Assembly (NCBI GenBank): GCA_023014335.1
Contig: JAECYW010000005.1
Location: 372,001-436,000, forward strand
Direction: 5' to 3'
Origin: Galerina marginata
Lineage: Eukaryota > Basidiomycota > Agaricomycetes > Agaricales > Galerinaceae
Length of the DNA stretch: 64,000 nucleotides
Below the pieces are notes generated by a model. The model had not been told where the DNA came from and searched no databases. It saw only the letters and a program-made list of their open reading frames with translations. Positions 1 to 12,729 of the stretch are shown piece after piece. Numbering within the stretch: the stretch's first letter is position 1; each line of letters opens with the position of its first letter. A program made the translations under genes and the position numbers.

Positions 1-105
1 CCTGCGCGACTTTTACTTTTTGTGGAGGCGATCATATCTCTCAGAGATCTTCCACCGGATGCATTAGAAGTAGTTTCATGGACATTGCTCATACCACACG
101 TTTGA
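1..105 (+). CDS. 3' end of a basidiomycete multi-pass membrane protein gene (partial)
   Basis: The frame is open from the window edge to a TGA at 103-105 and encodes the last 33 or so residues of a protein. It matches the C-terminus of the complete gene at 44221-45842 at 29 of 33 residues, with the same ending (SWTLLIPHV). The visible part is a hydrophobic segment followed by a short polar tail, so it is the last membrane helix and tail of that family. The function of the family is not known to me. The rest of the gene lies upstream of the window, so it cannot be told whether the copy is intact. Confidence 0.85.
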   Translation, partial: PARLLLFVEAIISLRDLPPDALEVVSWTLLIPHV

Positions 106-420
106 TTCAATGACATGTCAGGTTTCGAGTGTACTTTCTGTACTCTGAGCTCTCTGAGTCCTGCATAATATCATAGACGCCAGCAATGTAATTAGTGATT
201 AGCATAGCTTAGATAGACACTCATAAAGTAAACGGTGCTTAGTCCGAGCTTGAAATCTGTAGTTCAAAATTAAATCCATTTTCAACAAACGCGACACATG
301 TACAAGACAACTTGCCGTGCGGGCTAACGGAAGAGTACTCGGGCACTAATCTGAGGCTTTTAAACTTACAATATTATTTTATTCATTAGCCAGAGTCCGC
401 CTATCCCTCGTCATCAGCAC
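106..420. other. Intergenic stretch without recognised content
   Basis: This is the 3' flank of the partial gene at 1-105. I see no coding frame, RNA gene or repeat in it. The first recognisable unit of the dispersed repeat family starts just after it. Confidence 0.5.
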
Positions 421-3400
421 TTGATCAGCACCAAGATCAGCGGCAGGTATCAATGCATCCACTCTGTACGGTCTCGGCGCTATCATCGGGTAACCGCGGC
501 GGCGATTCGATCTGGTTCTCATACAGGCTTGGGCTGGCTGAGGGTGTTATATCGCGCCGTTTGCAGACGCAGGTCGGGGAAAGGCGGGAGAGGTGGGGGT
601 GCGGCCAAAGATGGGTTAGGGTTCAGATTGTGATTCGGGTGGGTGTTCGTCGTTTCGTATGGACGGGGTGGGACGGGGGGTGCAGACATGGCGATGGTGA
701 GGAGAGAAGAGAGGGAAGGAGGGTAGATACAGGCTGGATAGCCTTCGATGGGGCTTTGGCATTGCTCATCGTGAGATGATTTCTTTTTCCATTAGGTAAT
801 GCACAGCCACGTTTTGTCTTTCCGACTCCCGCTTTCACATCTGGTTCAGCGATTACCACCACCATCGACATCGATGGTTTCTTCTTGAACGAAGACTTTG
901 ACTCAAATCTTGCTGGCTTTATTCCGATACTCGTTTTCTTCGACCTGCTTTGTGCTGAGACTGTAAAATCGGTGCCAAGGACCCAGGTGCCCCAGCCACC
1001 TCGACGTAGTGCCTCCGCAGCCGTCCTGCCCATATCTTGTCAATTTCACCTTCCTCCTCTCCTTATGCTGAGATTCTTGCACCTAACCTTCCCCCCAGCT
1101 CTGAAGCCGCGCCTCCAAAGTCTAGAGCCTGGGATCATGTCCTAAAACACCCTCGACGCAGGTCTTAAGTCTTGCTTACCCACCCCCCCTCGCTGCTCTC
1201 CTGCTCTCTTCGCATGTTCACCTAGGAAGCCAGTATGGGTATGGTGGTCTGATCAAAGAGACCCTGGTCGAGGGTGCACTAGTGGACCAATTCCGGTGGG
1301 AGGGTGATATAGTACGAAACCAATTCGAAACGCTGCTCTTAGAGCTTGAGTATGGACCCTCAATGGACCCTCCAAGATGAAATCCGCAACATATGCGGTG
1401 CCTAGGCAGCTACGCGGCCGCCAGCGTGTCAACTTCATCGTCGCCTCTTCCATGTAAAGCTGCTTGGCTCTCCGACAAATAAACTGTCAACATCCTCGTC
1501 TTGCCGACTTGTCCTCCCGTCCCCCTCGCTGCCCTTGATTCAACCGCCAAGTCCCAGATCACCCTCTGTGCAGGTCCTGTGTCTCGCTTACCCTCCCTCA
1601 CTCCTGCTCACTTCGTATTCTCATCGCGCAGAGCAGTATTGGGATGTTTATCTCTGAGATATGAGCCGAGGGTGTCTGAGTGAGATTAATTCTCAGTATA
1701 ACGGGTGGATACGAAATCGTAACAATTCGGAAACAAAACGCTGCCGTTTGCGGTTGATCGGAGGATTCCCGGATCTTCACGTTAAACCGCCAGTTCCAGA
1801 TCCTGGTCCAGGTCCTCGGCGCAGAATCTACGTCTTAGACTCATGCACCCACCCCCACCGCTGCTCTCTTCGTATTCTCATCGAGCAGAGCGGTATGGGG
1901 ATGTGAACATTGCAAAACCCATTCTGCGCCGAGTGCCGAAGCAAAGCGGTACTAGGATGGTTTTCCAGGAACAACAAGAAATCCCCAGGTGTGACCTATT
2001 CCCTGAGTGGCGAATACGAAATCGGAACGAATTCGAAACGAAAAGGCTGTCCCTCGAACTTGTGCTTGGATCTTCCGTTTTTCTTATTCTGAAGACGGTT
2101 TGGACTGGTACTGGGCGGCGCCCGAAAAGCTCTAATGAAATGACGAAAACTAGATCACTGAACTACCCATTCTGTATCCGACTTATGACGGCTCCCAGGT
2201 TTGAGATCAGGCATCGAGTGTCGGACGGGACCGAGAATGACCTGGAACATCAAGGCGAAGGTTGGACAACTCGCACCGCCCGTACTTGTACTCCTTCGTC
2301 TTGATATCGTAACTGTGTCATTCTCGGTCCCATCCTTCACCCCCCGCCTCTGCCTCGATCTCTCTCTCATTGTATCCTCCTCTCTCACTCCTCCAAACCA
2401 ACCTGTCGTTACACCTCATTCAAACTGTCGTCAACACTCCAGCTGAAGCAACAGAAAGAATGGAGCGACGCTTCAAATACGAATACCCTCGCAACACCCT
2501 TGGCGTACTCCTAGCTTTCATTACCCTCCCAAACCGCTGCTCTCCTCGGGCGTTCATCGGGTTGGGCAGCATGGAGACGGTGGGGCCGAACTCGTAGGCA
2601 AAGTAGTTGCTCCGAGGTCCACCGAGGAAGACCAATCACCCAGCGGTGGCGGGATAATACAAAAAGCACTACCCACTCCTTCCTTCTACCCTTTACTTAT
2701 CCGTCCCGCGCTGCTCTCTTACTTTTTTTCACATGCTCATCTGCTCGACGTCTTTCCTCAAATGGAGAGACATAAGACGGATGTGCTGGGATCTACTGAA
2801 AGAAAGCAGGCAGAGCACTACGGCGGTGGTAAGAAGTGAATTGCGTATCTGCACTCAGGCGCAATGTGTTCGGTGCGACCTAATCCCTAGAGGATAATGT
2901 GTACTCCCTCATCTTGATGACTTGGAATCCCACCTCGACGCTTCTCATTCCGTCCTACGTAACCGCCTCCGCCTAGCACTCGCCGCACTTTCCTTCTCCG
3001 ATGATGGTGACAATGATGACGAACCAACAGAGCAGGATAGAACGATGCTTCTGATGTCTATGCTGTCGGTAAGTTACTAGCTTATCGACAAATGGATCTG
3101 GATCTGAAGATAGTACATCTACAGTGTGCGGCCAACAAAAGCCTAGGTATTTCGTCAGGCAGGCTGTGATTGTGAGTCTGAATCGGTTGACACCATTGCG
3201 CGGATTTTTCTTTCTCTCCTAAGCACATATACATATTCCTTGGCTCGATTATTCTTCTGCACGTTTTGCTATCTCCTTTCCTCAGTGATTGAATTCTACT
3301 GGTACTCCAGCTGACAGAAACAAACAGACCAGAACGATGCCTCTGATGTCGTAACCGTTGATAAGTTACTACTCGTAGCTTATCCATCAACGCGAGCAAG

Positions 3401-3540
3401 AGGACTGACGTCAAGCAGTCTGCGGTCATTCCTTCCATCGGATTTTTTCACTCAATCCTTTTCCGTTTCCTCCATCTCTTCCCTCAATCCTTTCTATTTC
3501 AATCTCGATTTTCAAACAGGATACTTCTATTTAGTAGGCA
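421..3540 (+). repeat. Decayed copy of the window's dispersed repeat family (block 1)
   Basis: The block has modules in the order seen in the other copies: a GC-rich head with a TTAGGGTT string near 615; the line ATTAGGTAATGCACAGCC near 795; an imperfect ATCGAT-centred palindrome near 862-880; sub-units of about 200-280 bp each carrying CCCTCGxCGCAGGTC, GCTGCTCTC and GGATACGAAA near 1150, 1570 and 1810; a GTGTCGGACGGGACCGAGA module near 2218; and an intron-like segment at 3069-3124. Both strands are full of stops and no frame is shared between sub-units, so the short open frames here are chance or relics. Blocks at 5985, 9960, 12730, 34560, 41020, 45900, 48640 and 56585 share these modules. 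Confidence 0.8.
3069..3124 (+). other. Intron-like segment inside repeat block 1
   Basis: It starts GTAAGTTACTAG and ends ATCTACAG and is 56 nt long. It is one of eleven such segments in equivalent positions of the repeat family. The others begin at 8472, 11110, 14749, 42106, 42847, 43370, 47116, 47918, 58161 and 59029. The splice signals are like those of the real genes here, but splicing itself is inferred. Confidence 0.55.
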
Positions 3541-4126
3541 GGTGAATTCTTAGCAGTAACCGTCGAAAAATTCTAGATCTAGAACGAGTATTATTATGTG
3601 TTTTCTGAAATGTGATAGGAGTGGGGTGTAGACTAATAATTGTTCCGAATGGTGAATTTTTGGAAGATGACGACTAACAGGACATTTATCACACTATCAA
3701 TTCCCATCCCACTAATGACCTATTCCTATCCCACTGGTCCAATGCCACTTTCACACGACGTGGCGTAATCCCATTCCCACTCTTTTCATTATCACCCTTG
3801 GTTCTGCCCTCCATCGCAGTTAGGTCACAAAGCATGTATTTTTTAATATGACAAGACAACACGAACAATCTTCTTTTTCCCTCGGCAATTCCGGAGACCG
3901 TCGGCTTCAAATTCAATGACCTTGGTTCGAACGTGGATTTGTATTACGAAGGATCACTTGACTATTCAAAGATTATGAAAAGGCCTCTTCCCGACTTAAA
4001 TGGTATATGCTAAAATAAGGTTAAACGTCCCTTCTTGGCCCATTTATCCCTCGCTGAAAAGAAATATATATGTGTTGCGCAGAGGATGGATATGCGCTTC
4101 ACCTTGTGAACACCGATTCCCACTAC
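3541..4126. other. Upstream region of the hydrolase gene
   Basis: This is an AT-rich stretch between repeat block 1 and the hydrolase start codon. No convincing gene is visible on either strand. It presumably holds the hydrolase promoter, but I could not pick a specific element. Confidence 0.4.
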
Positions 4127-5854
4127 ATGTCTGCTCAGTCTCAGACTCAGTTCCACCATCACGGCCGCTTCCATGTCGCCGGAGGATCCCTCCCAGACGC
4201 TATCACCGCTTACAGGACTCACGGAGACCCAGCGAATCCATGCATCGTTTACCCTACCTATTTTGGAGGAAAATTAGATGGCGAGTTGCAATTTATGATC
4301 GAGGCAAGGCCAATAAGCTAACTAGTCTCCAGGCCTATTATATATGCTCGGAGAGGGCAAAGTACGCTTACTTTCTTACAATTACTACTTTGAATAGGTT
4401 TCCGACTTAACTCATAGGTCATCGACCCGAAGAAATACTTCGTGGTTACTTTTGCTTTGTTCTCAAACGGAGAAGTATGGTTAACCAAGCTCATTTTTGG
4501 GCGAGCATTGCTAATTTGGGGAAATTTAGTCTTCCTCGCCTTCTAATACGGTACATTTCTATAATAAACAGTCTTCAAAACTTTGCTCACACTCGTCCCT
4601 TGAATTGCTGAAATTCAGCCCGCCCCGTACAATGGTCCATATTTTCCAGCCGTCTCATATGAGGACAACGTGTGAGATTCTATTTTGAATTTAGCCTTAT
4701 TATTAGACCTGAAGAATCTTTTTGTTTCTTGCAGTCGTGCACAGTACGCCGTGCTTCAGAAGCTTGGGATCAAAAAGGTTCATGCGGTTGTCGGTTTCTC
4801 TATGGGTGGCCAACAGGTGCCAAGTCTCTCGCAAATTCCAGTAAGACACCTCACAGATCGCTTTCATCTAGGCATATTATTGGGCTGTCATGTACCCAGC
4901 GGTTGTGGAGAGGTAATGACACTATATTCCCTGTTGGAGGACAGCTTATTTAGGCTCATGTCTTCGCAAGATATGTTGTCCTCTGTAGCTCTGCTCGCAC
5001 AAGTCCGCATAATCAATGGTAACCTGAAATTTCTCATTGATGTCTTTACACCGTCACTGAAGCCCATCACGCTTAGTTTTTTGGAAGGCCCAAAGTCGGC
5101 TTTGGTCGCCTCGAAGGAACTTTATGATGGACATTACAAAGAACAGCCTGAGCAAGGTATACGCGCCTTTGCCCGGGTTTTCAGTGGTTGGGCATATGGG
5201 CAGACTGTAAGTTAAAGCAACAGTCCATTTAATTCGGTGGTCATAAACGTGTTTTTACTTTGACAGTGGTTCCGAGAACATAAGTATACTTGGGACGGTT
5301 TGTATGTACATCACTGCCGCTGCGCTCGTTTCCCATGATAACATATTTTACTTCGTTTTCAATTCAGGTACCCGGACCTTTCTACTTTCCTCCGCGAGGT
5401 TTGGGAAAACGCCTACCTTCATGACTGGGATGCGAACAATCTCATTACCCTCTTGCATACTTGGCAAAGGGGTGATGTTTCTCAAGTGCAGCATGGAGGG
5501 AATTTGCAGGCTTGTCTGAACGACATAAAAGCCAAGGGTTTGATCATGCCCTGCAAGACCGATTTATACTTCCCCGTAATTTTGTCTCCTATAAAGCATA
5601 ATTTTCGAAGCTGATGTTCACTACCTTAGCCTGAGGATAGTGCAAATGAGCTGGCCTCCTTAACCTCCGGATCTGCTCGACTTGTCGTGATAGATTCTGT
5701 CTGGGGTCATAATGGTAAGTCGTTTTGTCCACCCGTCGGTTCCTTAAGCATTGGCACTGATGATTGTGTTCATTTCAAAACAGCCGGATGGGGGGTGAAT
5801 CCCCAAGATGATGTGTTCGTACAGGCCGAAATCAAGAAATTGCTGGAAGAGTAA
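4127..5854 (+). CDS. Alpha/beta hydrolase of the homoserine O-acetyltransferase family, 13 exons, 337 aa
   Basis: Exons: 4127-4280, 4333-4361, 4418-4474, 4530-4550, 4619-4671, 4735-4816, 4872-4912, 4971-5018, 5077-5206, 5267-5301, 5368-5575, 5630-5714, 5784-5854. The joined frame gives 337 residues with no stop. A GFSMGG nucleophile elbow puts the catalytic serine at about residue 127; the likely acid is the Asp of CKTDLYF (about 282) and the His lies in VWGHN (about 313), so the triad is complete. The protein resembles the MetX-like hydrolases that are common in Agaricomycetes; whether it acetylates homoserine or has another acyl substrate cannot be told from sequence. The first intron is GC-AG (GCGAGT donor), and exon 4 is a 21-nt micro-exon coding SSSPSNT. 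The start at 4127 leads directly into the conserved FHVAGGSLPDA stretch. The gene sits alone between two repeat blocks. Confidence 0.93.
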
Positions 5855-5984
5855 TTCTGGTCACATACCAATGACGTCCAGAATCATTTCCTAAGTCCTT
5901 GCATTGTGTATTGTCTCCCAGAATTCGCTCTATATTAGTCTTTCAATCGACCATTCATACGAAAAATAAGAAACCAGGCATCTG

Positions 5985-8900
5985 AACCCGGTTGGGGAAC
6001 ACCTTCAAGCAGAAGGAAAGCCAGTTGCAGACGCAGGTCTGGAAGAAGAGGCCGGAGCTGGGGGTGCGCCTGGGTTATGGTTCAGATTCAGGCGTGACTT
6101 CAGTTGTTCGTCGTATGGAGTCGACGGAGTGATGACAGTGGGCGCAGATATGGGTGGGTGGGCCGTGACTCGGATGAGGAGAGAAGAGAGGGTAGATATA
6201 GGCTGGATGGCCTTTGATCAAAATTAATGGGCGTTGGCGTTGCTCATCGTGATCAGCGTGAGGTTTTTTTCATTAGGTAATGCACAGCCACGTTGGTTTT
6301 TCTCCTTTCCGTCTCTCCCGCTTTCACACACCGCTGGCACCCGCTGCTGTTTTCCAAAGAAACAGCGGTAATAAACGTGTCTTCTGTATTCATCGCCTGT
6401 TTCTTTCACAAACAGCATTCGGGCTTTCCTTTTTAAGTATCCCCGACTTGCTGTATTTTTGAGAAACAGACAAAAAAGACAGAAGTCCTGTTTTTCTTGG
6501 CTGTTTCTCTTGAAAACAGCGGCCACTGCCAGCTGTGACATCAGGTTCTGCGATAACCACCACCATCGGTATCGATGGTTTTGTCTTGAACGACAATTTT
6601 GGCTCGAATTTTGCTGGCTTCAGTCCGATTCTGGCTTTTCTTAGAGCTGCTTTTGGCTGAGACTGTAACCTCAAGCTCCAAGGACCGAGGTGCCTCAGCC
6701 ACCTCAACCCTACTACCCACCTCAGGCAGCGCCTCCGCAGCCGTGTCACCATCGCCCTTCTTTATGCTTGGCTCCCTCCAACTAACCGTTCTAACCGACA
6801 TCTCCGAAACGGCGTCTCTAATGTCTAGGGTCTGATTTCATGGACGCCGTCCCACAATTCCTGGTTTCGATGCAGGGCCAGCTCTCACACCACCGTCGAC
6901 GCACGTTCTGCTATTTGGCTATCTCCAGCCCACCGACGCTCTCCAGTTTTTACACGGTAATCCAGCGGAGCAGGGGGGGTGGTTATCAGTAGAGTCGATA
7001 TGTGCGCCGAGGGTGGATGAATGAGACTAAATCTGGCGCGGGATAACACGAAACTAAACGAAACGATGTTTGAGTCAAACGCTGCCCTCCCCTCGAGATT
7101 GATCCTGGATCTTCTCTTCAAACCGCCAGGGCCTGGTCCAGAAACCCTCGACGCAGGTCCTACATCTTGTGCACCCACCCTCACCGCTGCTTTTTTCGTA
7201 TTCTCAGCGGGAAGAGCAGTATGGGGATGGTTGTCCTCGTGCATAGTACCTGAACCGATGGTGCCCGAGTGAATCCAACTTTACGACTGCTGGATTCGAA
7301 ACGAAGCTGGTTTGTCAGATGATGTTCTCCCATTTCTTCGGGTCTTCCACGTCCTCGCTTCAACGGCGAATTTAAATCCAGATCCAGGAACACCCTCGGC
7401 GCAGATTTTATGTCTTAGTCTTATGTACCCTCCCTACCGCTGCACTCTTCGTATTTTCGTCGGGCTGAGCAGTATGGGGATGTTGTCGTTATAGATCATA
7501 GTGCCCTGCGCCGAGTGCCTGAGTGGAGCGCGGCCAATTCTGGGCTGGGATGATACGAAAATGAAATCGGAACGAGACGAAACGAAAGGCTGCTGCTTCT
7601 CGATCTTGATTCTGACTCTTCACCTCATCCCCAAGTCGAAATAGGCAACACAACCAATAATCAATGATTCATCAGGAGTCAGCCGTCCAGCCTCTAGCTC
7701 TATCTCGTCCACTTTAACCCCAATCGTCGCTCTTCTCTGTGTTTCGCTCTCCTACATTAAACTAACCGCCTTCGTCCTCGCCGTGTAGACATAGATTATC
7801 TCTACACTTACTGGTCCCCTGCTGTCCCCGATTCAACGGTCAATGCTAGTCCAGGACCCAGGAACACTCGGGGGATTTGCTAGCTCACTTACTGTCCCTC
7901 GTCCACTCTTCTGCTCTTCGCTTACTTATCTGACAGAGCGGTACTGGAATAGTTTTTGCTGAGTAAAGCCAATGCCCGAGTGTGACCTACTCCCTGGGTG
8001 GTGGATACGAAATCAGAACAAATTCGAAATGAAAACAGTGCTCCTCAAGCCTTCTGAGGACGTTTTTGGACTGGTACGCGCCTGTAAAACTCTAATGAAA
8101 CGACGACCTAGATCGCTGGGCTGCGTTTCCTGGATCCGACTTGGGCCTTCACAGATGACGCCTCCTAGGTTTGGGGTTCAGGCATCGAGTGTCGGACGGG
8201 ACCAAGAATGGCCTGAAACTTCAAGGTGAAGATTGGACAACTCGCACTGGCCATAGCTGTACTCCTTCATCTTGATGTATGCGATTTCGTAGTCATTCTC
8301 GTTCCCATCCTTCGCCCCATGCCTCCGCCTCGATCTCTCTCCCGTTGCATCCTCCTCCCTCGCTCATCCAAACCAACCTGTTGTCATTCCTTCAACCAAG
8401 CTGTTGTAAACACTCCAGTTAACGGAACAGAACCAAAAAGAATGACTTCTAATATTTACTTTATGAAATTGGTAAGTCTCTAGTTTCTTGGATGATTTTG
8501 GACTGAATCTACTATATTTACAGTACACCATCAACCCGAGGCGAGTCTCTAAAGTCTAGAGTTTAAATTCTCAACCTTCACCCGACCCGCTCCTCATTAA
8601 TCACCTGCTGGAAGACGCCAGGTCCCCATGCCAGAACATCCTCGGTGCCCCTCCTACATCTTACCTCCTACTTCCCCTCCCTAACCACTGCTCTCTTCGT
8701 GCGTTTATCAGGTTGAGCAGCATTGGTATTTGACGCCCCAAATTTAGGAAAAGTAGTTGCGGCGAGGTCTACTGAGGACCCCGCGGATGCCGGGATGATA
8801 CGATACGAAACTCGAAACAAAACGCTGCCATTGACTCAGAGCTTCCTTGCCGAAGTATCGGCCACACGCGCACCTCCTACCTTCTAGCTACTTATCCACC

Positions 8901-9800
8901 CACGTGCTGCTCTCTTACTGTCTTCACATGCTCGTTTGCTTTACATCTCTCATCAACTGAAGAGACGTAAGACGAATGTGCTTAGGCGTGTGGCGGTTAG
9001 AGCACGACGGGGATGGTAAGAAGTGGATGGCGTATCTTCACTCAGGCTTGTCAATGTGCAATACTAACACCCAAGCGGATGGCGTGACAACGCGAAACGG
9101 AACGCTGATCCTGGGGCTTCGTCTGGGTTCTGCTCCTCCTGCTTTCGGTTTCCTTGTCCTGGTACCCTTACGACGACAGGATGAGATCCTTATTCACCGA
9201 TATCCTGCCCAGGGGATCAGGCAGGCGTCGGACGGGACAGAGAACGACTGAGTACTTCGAGCTGAAGGCTTGACAATCTCCCCACTCGGAGCTGTACTGC
9301 CTCATCTCGATGACCTCAAACCCGACCCACAACGCTTCTTGTTCCCTTCGCATCGCTTCCGCCTTGTGCTCGCTACACACTCTACCTCCGACGACGATGA
9401 TGAAAATGAACTAGAAGAACAAAAAAGATGCTTCTGATATCTGTGCTGTCGGTGAGCACCTTTCCTCTGTGACTGCATTCAAATGGGACTCAAGCTGACA
9501 GAAACAAACAGGACAGAACGATATCTCCAATGTCTATATCATTGATGAGTTATTACTCGTAGTTCATTCGTCAACGCGAGCACGAGTACTCCGTCAAGCA
9601 GTCTGCGAGTTGGGATCGTTTGATTCCGTCGCGAGGACTTTTCCTCCCACGTATTCTGTTTAGGTTTATTTTCTTCCCGTAGCTTCTGCCATTCCTTTGC
9701 CCGGGGACTACGTCTTCGAGGTTCGATTATTAGTATACCCCACTCCTTTTCGTTGACGTGCATTTTTTTTCTCCTATTTTGTCCCCCCGTTCTCTGGTAG
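5985..9800 (+). repeat. Decayed copy of the dispersed repeat family (block 2a)
   Basis: The head (6020-6290) aligns with 560-800 of block 1: GCAGACGCAGGTC, a degenerate TTAGGG string, GGAGAGAAGAGAGGGTAGATA and ATTAGGTAATGCACAGCC. An ATCG-type palindrome follows near 6558-6578. Sub-units with CCCTCGxCGCAG and GATACGAAA recur near 7145, 7390 and 7860. The GTGTCGGACGGGACC module is near 8190, an intron-like segment at 8472-8523, and the GTCGGACGGGACAG module again near 9228. A tail with TCAACGCGAG and CCGTCAAGCAGTC lies near 9570-9605. No intact gene is visible. Confidence 0.75.
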
Positions 9801-9959
9801 CTACACAGTTTTGCGGTTCAGACTGTAGTGGTTATATCCGTTTCATAATTCGTTGTACATAATTCCTGAGAATTGAAATTAAAAAAATCCATACCATTTC
9901 AATCCGTACCGTCCCAGCAAAATCCAGCGCGTTCAAGCCTGACAATGTAAAGCATGGAG

Positions 9960-12290
9960 GATCTGATCAGGCTCACGGTCCGATCTTCCTCTCATCGGGT
10001 CATTGATAAGCGGATTTATTTTGTCCCCTTATATAATGCACAGCCACGTTTATCTTGATGTCTTTCCCCCTCTCACGGCTGCCACTACCGATATCGATGG
10101 TTTCTTCTTGAATGAAGGTTTTGGCTCGAATCTTGCTGGTCAATCTGGTTCTGGCTTCTCCCTTCAACTAAGAGACCAAATCGATATCTCCAGAACTGCC
10201 CCTCTAAAGTCTAGAGCCCAGGGTCATGTCCCCTTGGTGGAGGTCTTACGTTGTGCTTACCCACCCCAATCGCTGCTCCCATGCTCTCTTTGCATTTTCA
10301 TCTACGAGAACAGTATGGGCATTGCGGGTTCGGTAATAATTTACCTAGCTCCTGGTCGAGGGTGCACTAGTGGACCAATCCTTAGGCGGGTGGATACGAA
10401 TCTGAAACACTGCCACTCGCGCTTCCTCGCAGAAACATCGACCACCCACTGCGCATGTCCCGCCTTCCACTTATCCTTATCCGTCTCCGCGCTGCTCTCC
10501 TGCATTCTTCGCAAGCCCATCTATATCTGCGCTACATCTCTCGTCTCTCATCCAGATGAGTGAAAGATGTACGACGGATGTGCGATGGCGTTTCCTTGAA
10601 AAAAAGACAAGCAAGGAGAGCAGTATGGGGATGGTAATGAGGGATGCGTGATTACGCCGAGGGTGCCCGAGCGAGACTAATTCCACGGCGGGATGATACA
10701 AAGCGGGAACGGGACGATATGCTACGCCTCTGAATCGTGCGACGAACGAAATTTAGATCGCTGGGCTATATTCTGCCCATCAGCATACGACAGGAGGGGT
10801 TGCATACGAGTAACCACAAGGGTCCGGGCTCAGGTAACAGGCAGGCATCGGACGGGACTGAGAATGCGCTGGACTTCAAGGTGAAGGCTGGACAAGCTCG
10901 ACTTGGAGCTGTACTGCCTCATCTTGATATTTTCTTGACATCCTAAGTAGCTCTTTTTCCCGTCATATGCACCCGCCTCCACCTTGCGCTTGCGCTCCCT
11001 GCACCCTCCTCCTACGAGGACGACGATGAAGAACCGACCCGCTGCCAACATTTCAGCTGAAAGAACAACGGAACGGAATGGAACGATACTTTAAATATCA
11101 ATACAATCGGTGAGTTAGTAGCTTCTCGGATGATTTTGGATTCGAATCTACTATATTTACAGTACACCGTACACGCTAGACGCGCCTCTGGCATCCAAGT
11201 CTAGAGTTTAAACCAACAACCGACATCCCTCATCATCCACCCGCTGCGCCTGCATAGCCCCGGTGCCAGAACACCCTCAGTGCACCTCCACCCACTTACT
11301 ATCGTCATCTCTGCTCCTCAGTGAATGGCGGGATGAAACGAGTAAAAAAAATGATACGAAGCTAATTGACACGCTGGCCCCCTTGTCTTCTCGCTGGCAT
11401 ATTTTTTTGACTACCTGCTGCGCACCTGCATACCTCCTACCCTCTACTTGTCCATCTCGCGCTGCTCTCTTGCTTTTTTCACATGCTCATCTGCTCGACG
11501 TCTTCCCTCAAATGGAGAGACGTAAGACGGATGTGCTGGGTTTTGAGCCTTTAAGCAGGCAGAGCACTACGGGGATGGTAAGAAGTGGATGGCGTATCTG
11601 CACTTCGGGGCCTGTGTAATACCAAGTCCCCAGCGGGTGGTGTGGTAACGCGAGCTTGATCTGGATTCTGCTTCTTTTTCTTTCGATTTCCTTGTACTGG
11701 TACCCATAAAAAGACGGGATGCGATGTTTATTTAATTCACCAGTGTACTGGCCATGGCATCAGGCAAGCGTCGGACGGGATAGAACGAGCAGAACTTCAA
11801 GGTGAAGGTTGGATAATCTCTCACTCGGAGCTGTACGCCCTCATCTCGATAACTTTGAATTCTGATCCTCAACGCTTCTCATTTCGTTCTTCTCAACGCT
11901 TCTCATCCCGTCCTTTGCACCCGCCTCCGCCTTGCTCTTGATAGACTGACGACGATGACGAAGAATGAAGCCGCCGTTAACGCCGCAGCTGACTGAACAG
12001 AACAGTATGACACTTTCAACAATGCAAGCCTGCGTACTGTAACTGCCGTCAAGCAGGTACCATTGCGACGATTTTTCTTCCTTTCCTAGGTATGTATTCT
12101 TCTTTGAGTGTATCATGTCCCCCTGTTTCCCTTCCTTGGAGACTGCGTTTTCATGGTGTGAATATTAATTACATTCGACTAATTTTGTCAGCCTTCATCT
12201 TTTCTCTCTCATTTCTTCTTTTCTCTGTGCTTTTCATCTAAAATATTTTTACTACTCGTCATTTTCGTCCCGTTCCGATAACCACGAGCT
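9960..12290 (+). repeat. Decayed copy of the dispersed repeat family (block 2b)
   Basis: It begins near the TATAATGCACAGCCACGTTT line (10032), followed by the palindrome CCGATATCGATGG near 10090. Sub-units with the GCTGCTCTC string, the GGCATCGGACGGGACTGAGA module near 10847, an intron-like segment at 11110-11162 and a second GCGTCGGACGGGAT module near 11768 follow. The end resembles the tails of the other copies (TTTTTACTACTCGTCATTTTC near 12246). Open frames are short and frame-broken between copies. Confidence 0.72.
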
Positions 12291-12729
12291 GGCCTCGGCA
12301 CATAGAAACATATGAAAGTCCACCACACACCGAAAATGTTACTACATGGTGGAGGTTGAAGAAATAAGCAGTTTGCAACGTGAATGACTGGATTATTCGG
12401 ACAGGTGCATGCGTTGGTTAATCAATGGTTAATCTGGACCAACCTGTCAGAGTGTCAAAGCAATCGCTGCCTTCTTTTATTCTCGGTCTACCGTGTACCT
12501 TTTATCATAGGGAATGTAACCAGGCATGTCAATGGCAGCAAATAAATATTGGCGAGGATTTAAGAAAAATACGCTGGTCGTCCGGGATCCCGTCGTCATC
12601 AACCAACTAAAACCCGAGCCAAGCAAATCCACTGGCATATTGTCTCCTGAAATACGCAACATACAAGACGAGAAAATTTACGCGCTGATTTCATCTTATC
12701 TTCTGGTCACGCTCAGCAGCGTTGCAGAG
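12291..12729. other. Spacer between two repeat copies
   Basis: This stretch does not align with the repeat modules by eye. Short open frames exist on both strands but show no family resemblance, intron pattern or good start context. I see nothing that can be named. Confidence 0.4.

Noticed and set aside
1843..2304. A 153-codon plus-strand open frame in repeat block 1 as a gene
   Set aside because: The frame is not kept in other copies of the same module, composition is that of the repeat, and there is no family resemblance.
3925..3945. GGTTCGAA-like words (also near 17660) as tRNA T-arms
   Set aside because: No matching acceptor stem, D-arm or anticodon arm could be found around them. No tRNA or rRNA gene is evident in the window.
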